From Saposhnikovia divaricata (lineage: Eukaryota > Streptophyta > Magnoliopsida > Apiales > Apiaceae), in assembly GCA_036435485.1 (NCBI GenBank), contig CM071596.1, forward strand, positions 137,789,001 to 137,853,000: DNA of 64,000 nt, given 5' to 3'. The translations under genes and the position numbers were made by a program. Shown piece by piece: positions 24,587 through 37,398 of the stretch. The notes under the pieces were generated by a model, which saw only the letters and a program-made list of their open reading frames with translations, made no database searches and was not told where the DNA came from. Position 1 is the first letter of the stretch. The number at the start of each line of letters is the position of its first letter.

Positions 24587-27500
24587 TGTGACGCCCCTAG
24601 ATCCGGGGTCAAGGATCCAGGTCATCACGGTCCAATTTCCGATCAATATCAATATCTCTTTAGTCTTTTTTTTTACTTAATACTTATGCAATTGACCCCA
24701 CACTAATACACACACACACACACCAGTCATATGCTCATAGAACAACATCCACAATATTTAAAAGTTTAAAGTTAACAGTTATTACAAGCCCAGAATTTAC
24801 TAAGTACATTGTTGAACAAAGCTTCTACAGGAAGCACTTCAACAACTAAAGTTTATTACAAACTTACACACTTAATTTACATAAATCTACTAAGCCCCTT
24901 CGCTTGTCACTACCTTGGGGATGGTCGCCAGCACTCGCTCAAAAGGTCGCCTTTCCCTTACCCTCTTGCGGGGTGTGGTACGTAGTATCGGCATGGGACC
25001 TAGCTGCTATATACATAAGTAGCAAGAGTGACTATAATAGCTCAGCAAGATAATACTGTAAACTAGAATTTAAAATGTGAACAGGTATACATATATGTAT
25101 ATGCATATATAATAGCAGAAAACAATTAAAATCCTTAAGGAAGAATAAAGCTCTTATTTAATAATACATCATCCACTTACTATTATAAGAAAGAAATCGA
25201 AAATAATATAATATCAGTTTTTCTTCATCTGTAACCATAATTCCATCATCTCATATCATTATTCTGTTTTCAGTATAGAAATCTGAAGACCATTGTCTAC
25301 ACTTTCTTTTCAAAACATTGGGGATATCTGCTGTCGCCTGATACGTTAGGACGATGATCAGTCGCCTAATCGTACCTGCTCTCTTTTTACTACCGGTAGA
25401 AGGAATGAAGATCATCCCTGGAGGAAGGCCACCTGCTAACATCCTCCATTGGCATCTTCGTGCCGAAATAAAAATAATAAATGCTGGACTGTGTCGCACA
25501 CAGCCCTGACACAGCCACTTACGCAAGTCTGTTGCAATCCCCCTTTTTTTTTATCACATCATTATTCCCTTTTTAAAAATATCATTCCACATTTCCATTT
25601 TCTCGCTTTCATTTCCACATATCATTCACTCATATCATTCCCATTCTCGCACATTACTTCTATAAAATATATATATAACATAATGCTTTGATTATGATCC
25701 ATACATCTCTTTCATATTCAGGAATCAAATATACTTTTATATTCATAAAATATTCTGTCTGTTTTAAGAGTAATGGATGATAATCAAATAATATTTATTA
25801 AACCACTGATACTCAAAAGAATATTTTTAATATAGTATTATAAACCATATAACCCTAGATAACAACTGATACCATACTTTTATTTACTTTAGATAACAAC
25901 TGATATCATTCTCTTTCACCTCTCTTTACCATAAAGCATATTCGCTCCATTCATAATCATATCCATTTCTCTTTAATTCCAATATCAGGGAAATAATTCT
26001 TAGCAATATAGCCAACATAGAATAACATATATATTCCATGAAATCATTTACTTTGAAATAAAATAGTTTTCCAAGGTAAGGATAGAAGAAATCTTGCCTC
26101 GGTTTCGGTATCCTGACGGTATGGCTCGTCCCTCTTCCGGAGTTTCTATAAACACAAAAGGACCGTCGTTAGAATACCACTTCTCTTACTCACTACACTC
26201 TTGTATAACATTACCTTTGAAACTTTAATATATGTTTAACGTATTCCTATTACCCCAAAGGTTCAAGAACTTAGCCATTTAAAACCTTAATCGAAGTTTC
26301 AGGGGTTTTCACTATTTTCCCTAACGATCACACTTAACTGTAAAAATTCTCAGAAAATATGGATTTCGAATTTTATCACAAGGTCAACTGGTAACAACTC
26401 TTTGACTACCTTACTACATTATCCCAAAGTTTCATAATTTTTAAAAATGTTTAAGTATGGTAGTCATTGCCTCAGAGTTGACACAACTACGTTTTCTCGG
26501 TTTCTGAACCGCTTTCACTAAAACTGACTTTTCTCCTAAACCGTACGTCAGATTTTAACGTACCTTATATCAAAACGATCTATGAACTAAGCCCTATCAT
26601 TACATGGTCAATTGGTAACCTAGGCAGTAGGGAACCATACGGATACAGGGGTCACAAAACAGGGCAGATTTCTTCCTAACGAAAATCGGGCATTATAACG
26701 GCTATATTTTCATACTTTCCATAATCCAACTCCTCCAAATCAATTATCAAACACAATAATCATCACCTACACCATGTGGTCTTCATTACCAGCCATGGTT
26801 ACAAGTCCACAACACACAATTCCCACATCAAAACAAACCATTTATAACACATACTCATTATAAACTAAACATTAACATCACTTAACTACTAACCAACTTA
26901 ATTTCCACCATAAATACAAAGAGGGCAAGAGTAGTTATACCTTCTTGAAGCTCTAACAACACTTAACAAGCCTTGGGTAATCCTTAACAACCTTACAATA
27001 GCTTGAATCAACTAAAGGAAACCATAAAAACAAGTTAACACTTAGAAAACACTATTCATCATCTCTTCTAGTAACTTGAATGATTTTATTACCTTGGTAA
27101 ATGATGTTGGTTTGCTATGAAACTTTGTATATGATCCTTCCTAACCTCCAAGAATACCCATGATTTATCCCTTGATTTAATATTGAAGAGAGCTAGGGTT
27201 TTGATTTTTGTTTCCCTTTTTTTTTATAAAACCCGAATGGAAGTATTGGAATTGGGGAGAGTTTCTTTTGATTGTTTTGATCCTATCTCATCTTGTCATC
27301 CAATCTTTAGAGTTCTAGAGTTTAGTAGAAAAATCGCATGGTTTAAAGACTAATTTGCCCTTAATTTGTGTTAGTGGAGTGTGACATCACTAATGGTGTC
27401 ATTAAGATGACCTAATATTCTCATTTCTTGTTTTTCTAAGTATTATGTTATTAATCTTGGATAATAATAATGTGGTATGCATCCTTGTTAGATTACTAAT

Positions 27501-27919
27501 CTTGGTTGCTTGGTTTCCATACTCGTCTAATCGTGGTTCGTTTCGAGTATACCTCATTATCTCAGTGCTTCTCGAAATCATTTACAAATCCAATTTCCTT
27601 TGGTATTCTCTTAACTTAATAATCCCTTGGTTTAATCTAAGTTCACTAATCCCTCAATATATAATTCTTATAGGGTTTCTATTCTCCCTAATATCAAAAA
27701 GAAGCTTATTCGAAATCAAAATCCTAAAAATCCATACTCTGGAATTTCTGGAATCTATCGTCATTTCGAGTCACTTATTTTCAATGTACAACACTAATAT
27801 GGTTTCTGTTTATTCCTTTTCCATCTCCAATATAGAGTACCTACATACCATTTTCCTAAATACTCAAATTTTACTATTCATGTGATCACTGTAGCATTGC
27901 TAAATTTAGGGTTATTACA
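24587..27919 (-). mobile_element. LTR H: solo LTR inserted in LTR4 in reverse orientation (3333 bp)
   Basis: Read on the - strand it starts TGTAATAACC and ends GGGGCGTCACA. It is flanked by identical 5-bp copies ATAAA (24582-24586 and 27920-27924), and the LTR4 sequence continues on both sides. With no internal region it is a solo LTR left by recombination between two LTRs. Its end resembles LTR E (AGATC..GGGG..CGTCACA), placing it among the same chromoviruses. It carries the conserved motif pair on the - strand (25352-25402). The 146-codon + frame at 27445-27885 is AT-rich and antisense, so I do not call it a gene. Confidence 0.9.
25352..25402 (-). promoter_or_regulatory. Conserved LTR motif pair (LTR H, - strand)
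   Basis: On the - strand CTTCTACCGGTAG is followed by GCGACTGATCATCG, the same pair and order as in LTR3, LTR4 and E. Confidence 0.5.
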
Positions 27920-28022
27920 ATAAAGATGTAATTTATTTTATGTTAATGTAAGTTCAAGTATTGTGGACCGAAATGGAGACCGTAACGACCGGATCCCGGA
28001 CCCCGGATCTGGGGGTGTTACA

Positions 28023-28706
28023 ACTCAGAAAGCTATTCGATATCTCAGGGATTCGATAAGTTAAATGCTCTATTCGACAACTCAAGGATTCCTGAAGAAA
28101 AGAGCTATTCGAGAAGTGTTTCGATATGTCCACTTTGCAGTATTCGAGAACTCAGAGTTATCTATCAAGTCAATTCTAGTTCTCGAATCAATCACTAAGT
28201 TACTTCTCGAATACATTCTTGGAGAAAAACTACTGAAGAAATTGTACAAGTCAGAAACCTGCAACAAGCTAAAGCACTTTATGGACCACAAACTGTAAAG
28301 TACTTTGGAAAGCCTACAAGGAAGCTTAGAGAGATGTACAAGAGATAAAGAGCTACAGAAGTGGATATGAACAGAACCTCAAGAAGTCAAATCTGTAGTC
28401 ATTTGGATGCTTACTCAAAAAGGATAGACACACTAGAAAGTAAGTTTGTTTAGCTATACATCTCTCTGAGAAAAATGAAGCTGAGAATACTACCATTTGT
28501 ATTCATAGGTTGTAGCAAATCTTTATTTAATTAAAATATTAGATTAAAGTGATATTGTGTCTTGTGTTCTTCATTTTCCGCACCTATATTTATGCACACA
28601 CATAACACATATCTTGCTACATACATCAACCAGATTCAAGAACAAGAAAAGTTCAAGAATCCATTCACCCCCCCTCTGTATTCTTTTGTGTGTTCAATAC
28701 TCAACA
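28023..28706 (+). mobile_element. Partial 5' LTR of element G
   Basis: Ends ...ACTCAACA two bases before the PBS. The 5' part is missing. It carries several copies of the palindromic motif ATTCGAGAA / TTCTCGAAT (28107, 28142, 28180, 28204), which recurs after pol in the same element (34812, 34896). Confidence 0.75.
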
Positions 28707-28708
28707 AG

Positions 28709-28720
28709 TGGTATCAGAGC
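28709..28720 (+). other. Primer binding site of element G (tRNA-iMet)
   Basis: TGGTATCAGAGC two bases after the LTR end. Confidence 0.9.
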
Positions 28721-28749
28721 AGGCTGTTTATTTAAAAACAGAAAAGATC

Positions 28750-31250
28750 ATGAATACACCAAAGACTACAGGAAAAGTGAAGGTCCTTAAGTTCGACAAA
28801 GAGAATTAGAACCTCTGAAAGATTAAAATGTTGTTGTTCATCAAAGCTGCTAACCCTCTGTATCCTAAGATACTCAAGAATGGTCCATTTGTTCCACAAC
28901 AGGAGATTCCTGAAAAGACTGTTGGAACTGTAACCATTCCAAGATCCTATGTGGATAAAGAACCATCCAAATGGACAGAGACAGAAAAGGAGATGGTTGC
29001 TCTTGACAGTCATCTCATGTTATTAATCATAGATCTATGGAATTGTCAATGTTTGCTAACATAGCCTCTTGCAAAATAGCAAAGGAGATCTGGGATCATA
29101 TTAAGGTGTTATGTGAAGGAATAGAGGAGGTTAGAGAAAACAAGAAACAGATACTGGTCACACAGTATGAAGCTTTCATGGCTCAGACCAAGGAAAGAAT
29201 TACTGACATGTTTGAAAGGTTTCACAAGCTAATAACTGAGCTACAGATGAATGGGAAGGTTTACAGCACCAAGGAGTTGAACATGAAGTTTCTATTATCT
29301 TCACCAAACAATCTAGAGCAAAGGGTCATTTCTCTAAGAGAAAGAGATTTGGACAAAGTCACATATGATGTGCTTTATGGGGTTTTATAGACTCATGAGC
29401 TTGAGTTGCTTCAGAAGAGGGCTATCCAAGCCAACCAAGGGAGAATGATAAACACATCATGTGCCTTGATTGTCAGCAAATCTGTTCAAGACCTAGAAGC
29501 ATCTACAAGTCAGCTGAGGATAGAGGAGATAGTAGATGATGAAGAAAATGAAGGTGAAGTGACTGAACCTGTTGAGGAGAAGGAAGAAGAAGAGTTCTAT
29601 ACTCTTGAAGAGCTAGATGGCATGGAAAACACTTCATATGCTTTCATGGCCAGAAAATTTCCAAACATCAGATTCAAGAGAAACCAACCCTTCAAACCTA
29701 GATCCCAAAACCATTCATTCAACAAGAGCAAGACACCTGTAAAAGCAAACAAGAATAAATTCAAAACCAGCCATGTGGATAGGTCATCTGTAAGGTGTTA
29801 TAGATGCAATGACCTAGGGCATTTTGCCAGTGAATGCAAGAAGCCTAAAAAGAAGGATAAGGAGTTTCTAGAGCTTGAAGCTAAGTATGAGGCCCTTCTG
29901 AGAAAGCAAACACAAAGGCAAGGCCTACATAGCTGAAGGGAAGTGTTGGGATGACTCTGATAGTGATGGAGAAGAGCAAGAATTCTGCAACTATGCCTTG
30001 ATGGCTGATTCCAAGGATAAACAATCTCCATCTGATTCTCAGGTACCATCTCTCACTACCATAAATATGTCTGTTTCTGAATATAAATGTATGGTTGAAC
30101 AACTGTCTATTGAAATGTTTAATATTCATACTAGTATGACTGCTGCTAATGAAGAGATTGCTAAACTGTCTACTAGAAATGAACTGTTAAACAAGAAAAA
30201 TGAGGAACTTGAGCTAACTGCTATGCAAGTAGATAACCTTAAGAAAGAAGTTGAATATCTATAGAATAAGGTTCTATGTGCTAGTCAGGTAGAGAAGGCT
30301 CTTAAGGATGAGCTAGCTGAAAATGAATTCAAACTAAAATCTTTTAAAGAACTCATCTAGTCTATTGCAGTCCTACCATGTGAGAAACCAAGCTAAACCC
30401 AAGGCTGCCATTGGACTTGACTATGACACTCTTAAATAGAGGAAAGGCTATGCTATCATTGAAGATGACATAGTTGTTCAGGAGGAAGTACCTCATATTT
30501 TGAAAAAGACTGAGTCTCCAATTTTTAAAGAACCAACATTTGAGATTGATGAGGATGCCTTACTAATTAAACAAATGTTGAATGATGAGGATGAGGCACA
30601 GTCTATTGAACAACCAGCATCCTCTAAGGGTGAGAGTGTCAAGCCAAAAGCCAAGGAGCCAGTAGGAGGTAGACCTAGACCTGAGAAGTTTGTGAAGTTT
30701 GCTTCAGCTGGGAAAAATGAATGTAAGAAGAAAGTGGCTAATAAGAAACATAACAGGAATGGCAAACTCGGGATAAAACAGAATAACAATTATGCTTATG
30801 TGCCAAATGCCCCTTGGAAAGTTTGTCAAAACTGTTTTAGCACTAATCACTTAACTCATGCATGCAAGAAACTAACTGGTAGTGTAGCTAAACCATTCTA
30901 TGATTGCTCTATGCCTTTAATACATAGAGATTCACCTTTTTGTGATAAAATTGACTGTATGCCATGCAATATGAATGTTATGACTAGCTATTTTAATTTG
31001 AGAAGACAATTCATGGATGGTTGCATCAGTCACAACATTCACACACACTACACAAGCCCAGAGTCTTCAAGTCCTCCTAGAGCTAGGAAGGTACCTCTGT
31101 CACCTAAGTCTGAGACCTCAGTTTCTAAGACTTCTAACAGTGACAAGAAGACTAGTCCTAAGAAAACTAATAAGCATGCTGTTTTTGATAAATCTGTTTC
31201 TAAGCCAAGTGGACCCAAACTTGTTTGGGTACCAAAGGAGAAGTAATACC
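28750..31250 (+). pseudogene. gag of copia element G, inactivated
   Basis: Starts MNTPKTTGKVKVLKFDKEN, a usual copia Gag start, but breaks after 19 codons at a TAG and a TGA where FDKENYNLWKIKML is expected. The capsid-like part continues in other frames (28828-29390; KEIWDHIKVLCEG, ITDMFERFHKLI). A CCHC zinc knuckle CYRCNDLGHFASEC sits at about 29797-29838. A coiled, acidic stretch follows (29998-30264). A second C-x2-C-x4-H-x4-C knuckle, CQNCFSTNHLTHAC, is at about 30823-30864. The long Gag with an extended C-terminal tail fits Sireviruses. Confidence 0.8.
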
Positions 31251-31269
31251 TTTGTGTATGCATGGAAAA

Positions 31270-34200
31270 GAAAAAGAAAAGAAAGTCATGTGGATTTTGG
31301 ACAGTGGATGCTCAAATCATATGACTGGTGATATGGCCCTGCTATCATAATATAAGGAGAAGGCTGGCTCAATGGTTACTTTTGGAGATGACAGCATGGG
31401 TAACACATTGGGATATGGCAAGTTAAAAGTTATAATGTCATCATTGAAGATGTAGTACTAGTCAAGGGACGCAAGCATAATCTGCTAAGTGTTGGTCAGT
31501 TTACTGACAGAGGATTCAAAGTAAACTTTGACAAGGATGAATGTTTGATCACCAACAAGAAGACTGGTGACTTTGCTCTATCTGAAGTGAGGAAAGGAAG
31601 CCTATTTGTAGCTAATATGGACTCTACAAGCAAGGACAAAGTTTGTTGCTTCTACTCAAAAGCATCAAATGAAGATTGTTGGCTATGGCACAAGAAGCTA
31701 TCACACTTGAACTTCAAGGCCATTAATTCTCTGGTCAAAAGAGAGTTAGTAAGAGGCATGCCCACACTTGAATTCTGTCAAGAAGGAGTATGTGAGGCTT
31801 GTCAAAAGGGAAAAATGAAAAGGTCAAGCCACAAGTCAAAGACAATGACATCAATCACCAAGCCCCTACAATTAATTCATATGGATTTGTTTGGGCCTGT
31901 CAATATTATGTCACTCTCAAGAAAGAAGTATGCCCTGCTGATGGTTTATTACTACACAAGTTATACATGGGTGGAATTTCTAGCATCAAAGGATGAGGCT
32001 CCATAAGTGATCATTGAGCAAATAAAGAAAATTGATAAGGAAGCGAAGGCCAACAATGCAAGTGTGATTGCATTGAGAAGTGATAATGGAACAGAGTTCA
32101 GGAATGCCTTACTTGAAGCATTTTGCAAAGAGAATGGCATTTTTCAATAGTTCTCATCTCCAAGGACTCCACAACAAAATAGAGTTGTTGAGAGAAAGAT
32201 AGAACTCTGATTGAGGCTGCTAGAACAATGTTGCTTGATGCAAAGATGCCTACATGTTTTTGGGCTGAGGCTGTGAGCACTGCATGCTATATCCAGAATA
32301 GAACTCTCATCAACAAAAACACTGGAAAGACACCTTACAATTTGATGACTGGAAAGAAGCCTACTCTTAAGTATGTTCATACTTTTGGAAGCAAATGCTT
32401 TGTGTTGAAGGATAATTCAAAATATGTTGGAAAGTTTGATTCAAAGGCATTTGAAGGAATTTTTCTTGGCTATTCTATGGAGAGAATTGCATACAAAGCT
32501 TATGTCATCAGTCAAAAGAAAGTTATGGAAAGCACATATGTGACATTTGATGACAGCAAACTACCTGGATTAGAAGAAGCCAATGATGAAGATAGAGATC
32601 CATTAAAGTTTGAAAATCTAGATGATTCTGATGAAGAGATTTAACCTGAAGTTGAAACTGTAGTTCAACAAACTCAAGTGAATGATGAAGCAAGAGACAA
32701 GTATCCAAGACACACCTGTGAATAGTGGCAACTTCACAGGGGGAGGAAATGAAAATGATCATGACTTGGATGATGAAGCAACATCAAGGTTGAGAAATCA
32801 AACTGAGCATTCAAGGAAATGGGATAAATCACACACTGCAGAGCAAATTATTGGAGATCCAAATGCAGGAGTGAGAACTAGGAGAGCAACTCAAAATGAG
32901 TGTCTCTATGGTTGCTTTCTATCTCAGATTTAGCCTAAGAAACTTGATGATGAACTGTTGGATCCAGATTGGATTATTGCTATGCAAGAGGAGCTGAATC
33001 AATTTGAAAGAAACAAAGTATGGGAACTTGTCCCTCCACCAAAGAACAGAACCATTGTTGGAACAAAATAGGTTCTGGAGAATAAGATGGATGAAGATGG
33101 TGTAATAGTAAGAAAAAAAGCAAGGTTGGTTGCAAAAGGATACTCTCAACAGGAAGGCATTGACTATAATGAGACATTTAACCCTGTTGCTAGATTGGAA
33201 GCCATCAGAATCTTCTTGGCATTTGATGCTCATTCAAACTTTAAAGTCTATCAAATGAATGTCAAGAGTGCATTTCTGAATGGAGAGTTGGAAGAAGAAG
33301 TCTATGTGCAACAACCACCTGGCTTTGAGGATCCACATTTCCTAGAATTTGTCTACAGATTGCTTAAGGCATTGTATGGACTTAAGCAGGCTCCAAGGGC
33401 ATGGTATGATACTTTATCACAATTTCTTCTTGAAAATCAATTCACTAGGGGCACATTGGACAAGACACTGTTTTACAAGAAGCATGGTAATGATATTATC
33501 CTAGTTCAGATCTTTGTGGATGATATCATATTTGGCTCTACAAATGAGAAGTTGAGTGAGAAATTCTCTAAGCTCATGCAAAGCAGATATGAGATGACTA
33601 TGATGGGAGAGTTAACATTCTTTCTTGGATTGCAAGTTAGTCAGAGGAAGGATGGTATCTTCATCAGTCAAACCAAGTACGTCAAGGATTTATTGAAGAA
33701 GTTTGACTTAGAAGACTGCTCACCTGCAAAGACACCCACGACCACTGCCACCAAATTGGATGAAGATGTCAAAGGCAAGAGAGTAGATATCTTAGTCTAC
33801 AGAGGCATGGTTGGTTCTCTACTCTATCTCACTGCAAGTAGGCTAGACATCATGTTTGCTACATGTCTGTGTGTAAGGTTTCAATCAAATCCAAAAGAGT
33901 CACATTTGATTGCTATAAAAAGGATTTTTAGATATCTGAAGGGCACTCCAAACTTGGGTTTATGGTATCCTAAGGACACAAGGTTCAATCTGGTTGATTA
34001 TTCTGATGCTGATTATGCTGGATGCAGAGTAGAAAAGAAAAGCACCTCAGGTAGCTGCCAATTTCTTGGACAAAGGTTAGTCTCTTAGGTACAACAAGAA
34101 ATAATAATCTGTGTCAACTTCCATAGCTGAGGATGAATACGTAGCTGCTAGAAGTTGCTGTGCTCAAGTGCTTTGGATTAGAAATCAGCTTAGAGATTAT

Positions 34201-34467
34201 GGACTTGTGTTGGAAAGAATTCCAATCATGTGTGACAACACAAGTGCAATCTCTATAGTTGCCAATCCTGTCAATCATTCTAGGACAAATCACATTGACA
34301 TCAAATATCATTTTATTAGGGAGAATGCAACTAATGAAACTATTGAGTTGCATTATGTCTCCACAGATAAACAATTAGCTGATATATTCACTAAGCCAAT
34401 GGATGAAGCCACCTTCACAAGGTTGGTTAGTGAGATTGGAATGCTGAATTCTTCAGAATCCGGCTAA
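31270..34467 (+). pseudogene. pol of copia element G, inactivated
   Basis: Protease active site WILDSGCSNHMTG at about 31290-31328, soon followed by a stop. GAG-pre-integrase and HHCC finger (WLWHKKLSHLNF ... CEACQKGK) at 31545-31830. Integrase core fragments to 32644. RT at 33087-34088 with FNPVARLEAIR, VKSAFLNGELEEEVYV, GLKQAPRAWYD and the catalytic FVDD of IFVDDIIFGS near 33511. RNase H at 34111-34467 with CDNTSAISI and ADIFTKP. Stops at 31349, 32005, 33069 and 34087 and frameshifts break it. Domain order PR-INT-RT-RH is that of Ty1/copia, and the RT sequence is Sirevirus-like. Confidence 0.9.
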
Positions 34468-34719
34468 GTGAAAATATCAACTAGATTGTTGCAGCAGTAA
34501 ACACTTACTTTATCTAAATGCTTAATATTTTTGAAGTAAGTGTTGGCTGAAATATGATTTATAAATATTTCAGATTTGCTGCATATGTTGAAAATCATAT
34601 TCGAATTAGCTTGAAATTTCTATGAAATTTTAAGATTATCACTATTTAATTTGTTAGAATATTCTTCATTGAATAATTCTGGTGAATTTTGAAAAGATAG
34701 TGAAAATTAAATTTTATGA

Positions 34720-35240
34720 GTGAAAAGTATAGCTCGATAAGTCAGACTTCTCTAATGACTTTCATGTCTATGGTCGACTTCTCTAACAAGTCTATTTGGA
34801 ACACTCTTGAGTTCTCGAATAGTGCATTTTGGAGAAATCGAACAGAGACTTGCTTGACTTATCGAATAGGACATTTGAGTTCTCTAATGATTGAGTTCTC
34901 GAATAGAACATTTGAGTTGTCGAATCATTTGAAAAGGCTGAATTCTCGCTGAATCTTAACCGTTTTTGGATTTTTATTCAGAATTTTAAATCACTCATAA
35001 AAACATATTTTATTTAATTTGGAATTATTTCTATGTTAGATAATTGCCAGCTGTGAGTTACAAACTTCTTGAGATATCAATTAAGCCTTTCTTGACTTAT
35101 CGAATAGTTGATTTCTACTTCTCGGATGCCTGAGTTGTCGATACAAAACATATAACTAATCGACAATTCAAGTACTTCATACTTATACAATTATACATCT
35201 ATTCGATTCATTTCATTCAATTTCTCAAGCATCTAAAGTT
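34720..35240 (+). repeat. Spacer of element G with scattered CTCGAAT / TATCGAAT motifs
   Basis: Between pol and the extra ORF there is no gene. The stretch repeats short units such as TTCTCGAAT (34812, 34896), TTATCGAATAG, GTTGTCGAATC and TTCTCTAATG, each followed by wording like AGAACATTTGAG. The same motif fills the partial 5' LTR. Sireviruses are known to carry family-specific short repeats in non-coding parts. Confidence 0.6.
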
Positions 35241-35324
35241 CCAAAACCCCTGAAAACCCTAATCTCAAAAAGCTAAATTTCCTTTTCGAACTTCATTCTC
35301 TTCTCTCTCTCTCTCTGTGTAACA

Positions 35325-36529
35325 ATGGCAAATACCCAACTCACAATTCCTACCCACACCAACTTCATTGCTATTACTAGTGATGTGGAAGCACCCAATA
35401 CTAATTTCAAGTGCTTCATTCGCTGGATATCTAAGTCATACATCAAGGATGCACTCTCAGCCAACCCAACTTTGTACCTAGATCTTCTAGAACAGTTTTG
35501 GAGGACAGCCACTGTGGAAGTTGTTGCTCTCGAAAATGCAGTAACATCTTATATCATCTACTGCAAAATACAAGAGAAAGAGGTTACTATCACTACAGAG
35601 GATATGAATCAAGCATTAGGACTTCATCAAGACCTGTATCACCCTCTGGTATCTGATAATGATTTGATTACATTCTTCGACTTTATCAGATATGCTGATA
35701 CAATCAAGATTGGAAAAATGAACCGGAAGTGTCTCAGAAAGGAATGGAGTTTTGTGTTCCCCACACTGCTACAGGTGTTCACTGCTAGAAAGTCGAGTTT
35801 TGATCAAATCAGTGCACCTGCACAGCAAATTGCATACTCCCTGGCATATGATAGGAAAATCAATGTGGGTAATCTAATTATGCAGGAGCTATATGGGAAA
35901 CTTGGTAAGAACTCAACCAAGAGAGGTACTGAAATTTTCTTCCCTCGTTTTATTCAATCTGCTCTTAATTGTGTAGATAATAAATTGATTGAATTACCTA
36001 GGATAGATAGAAATAGAATAGGTTATCCGAAATCCATGACCAAACTCATTTTTGGTAACTTGGAGACTAGGAATGATGGGGATGTGAGACTTGAAATAAC
36101 TCCTCTTATGCAGAGTTTATTTGAGTCTTACCCCCACAACATGCCAACATTTGCCTCTAAATCTGAGTTAGCACAGCCCAAGCAAGTAGAACAAAATGCT
36201 AACCCAGGGCCTGCTAACCAACCCCCTCAACCAAACACTGTACCAAACACAAAGCCACCTGCATCATCCTCTCAACAGGGTGATGTTAGTAAGAAGGAGC
36301 AGAAGAAGAGAAAACAGATTGAATCTGAGCCCTTGAATATCTTAACAGAAGCAGCATTAGCTGTAGAATTAAGTCCAGAAAGTAAGGAACCTGAGTCACC
36401 CTTACAGAGACCAAAGAAGAAGAAATCTAAAGCCACCTCTTCAGTCACACAAATGGCTGAAGTTGTAAAATCAGGGGCAAACAGCTCACTAGATGTATCC
36501 TCTCAACAAGGTGCATCTATAGAATCAAG
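35325..36529 (+). CDS. Extra ORF (ORF2) of copia element G, 5' part, cut by LTR E
   Basis: Open for about 402 codons from a good start (ACAATGGC) until LTR E begins at 36530, after which the frame runs on 16 codons inside the LTR and stops. The N-terminal half (residues about 25-250) matches the ORF2 of element F in pattern: LEQFW, VTITTEDMNQALG, LRKEWSFVFPTLL, QIAYSLAY, FFPRFIQSALN. The C-terminal part is low-complexity and basic (RPKKKKSK). Proteins of this kind accompany pol in many plant copia elements and are often annotated as putative plant transposon protein or envelope-like. No transmembrane segment is visible, and the function is unknown. The reading frame is far better kept than gag or pol of the same element. 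Confidence 0.75.
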
Positions 36530-37398
36530 TGTAAGAACCCTAATTTTTGTAATATTCTTTTTTTATAATATCATATGACATTGTGAATTTGGAACCTTTT
36601 GAGTCATCCATGTTGTTTAATGGAATTGAGTATCTGGGAAATTATGTTGTTACATTCACTATGTAAGAAAAAGGGAAGATTGCTGAAGGCAAGAGTCTTA
36701 TTGCTAGTAAGATTTATAAAACTTGGGATTTGAGAGTTATTAGAGTATTAAAAGATTCTTAGGGGATGATGACAAGGAGTTATGGATATTCAAGGAATTT
36801 ACACAATTAAGTACTTGAGGAATTACAAGGGAAATCTCTACGCGACAAAATATTATTACGAGGAGTTAATTAAGATACGATATGAATCAAAGATTAAGTG
36901 ACAAGCATTGGTGGAGGAATAAGGATACAAGGGAAGATATTACATGCAAGTCCCATGCACCTAGATTGTTAGAAAAGCAAACAAGAAATGCAAAAGCAAC
37001 TAGAGGAATAGTAACTAGTTAGTGCATTATTCTAGGGGACAAGGAGGTATGGTGTGTCTAGTCTACTACTAGGCTTGCCAACATGTGATACAATAATACA
37101 CATAACAAATACACATCACAATTACATATCACTTTATTCAAAATCACCCAAGCAAACCACTCTCTCTCTCCCCTTTACAAAGCTCTCGGCCCAAGCTCCA
37201 GAGGAGGAAGAAGAAGATTTTTTCTTCAACTTCCCATCACTCACAATTCAAGATAAAATTCCTAGGTCCTCTACACTCTATAAGGAAGGTATGCTATGAA
37301 TTTCAACCCCTTTCATCCACTAGTTTTTGAGATATAAATTGTTGAAGTTTAGATGAATAGTAACCATGCTTAGTTTTCTTTTAGATCTTGAGTTGTAA

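Larger units (their letters stand above)
21781..28022 (+). mobile_element. LTR4: 3' part of another LTR of the A/B family, interrupted by LTR H
   Basis: Starts mid-LTR (the sequence TAGATTGTTTTGGCTC matches about 6978 in LTR1) and runs to the canonical end GGGGGTGTTACA at 28022, with the 3333-bp inverted LTR H inserted at 24587. In several diagnostic positions, such as GAGCAGACCCAG, it resembles LTR1 rather than LTR3, so it belongs to the A subfamily. It overlaps LTR1 in LTR coordinates and is not simply the missing remainder of LTR1. At its right border copia element G begins, with ACTCA as candidate target copy. Confidence 0.75.
28023..36529 (+). mobile_element. Element G: decayed Ty1/copia (Sirevirus-like) retrotransposon, both ends cut
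   Basis: Order on the + strand is partial 5' LTR, tRNA-iMet PBS, gag, pol (protease, integrase, RT, RNase H) and, after an 858-bp spacer, an extra ORF. That order, with integrase before RT and an added ORF after pol, is typical of Sireviruses. The left end is cut by the gypsy LTR ending at 28022. The right part of the extra ORF is cut by LTR E at 36530, and the remainder and the 3' LTR are not in the window. Gag and pol have many stops, so the copy is dead. Confidence 0.85.

Noticed and set aside
27445..27885. 146-codon + strand ORF inside LTR H
   Set aside because: It is antisense to the LTR, rich in Leu/Ile/Ser from AT-rich sequence, and has no recognisable domain or conserved counterpart in other LTRs.
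37054..37299. 81-codon ORF in LTR E with an EEEEEDFFF stretch
   Set aside because: It lies in LTR sequence with CT-rich and GAAGAA runs typical of leaders. No promoter or homolog is recognised.
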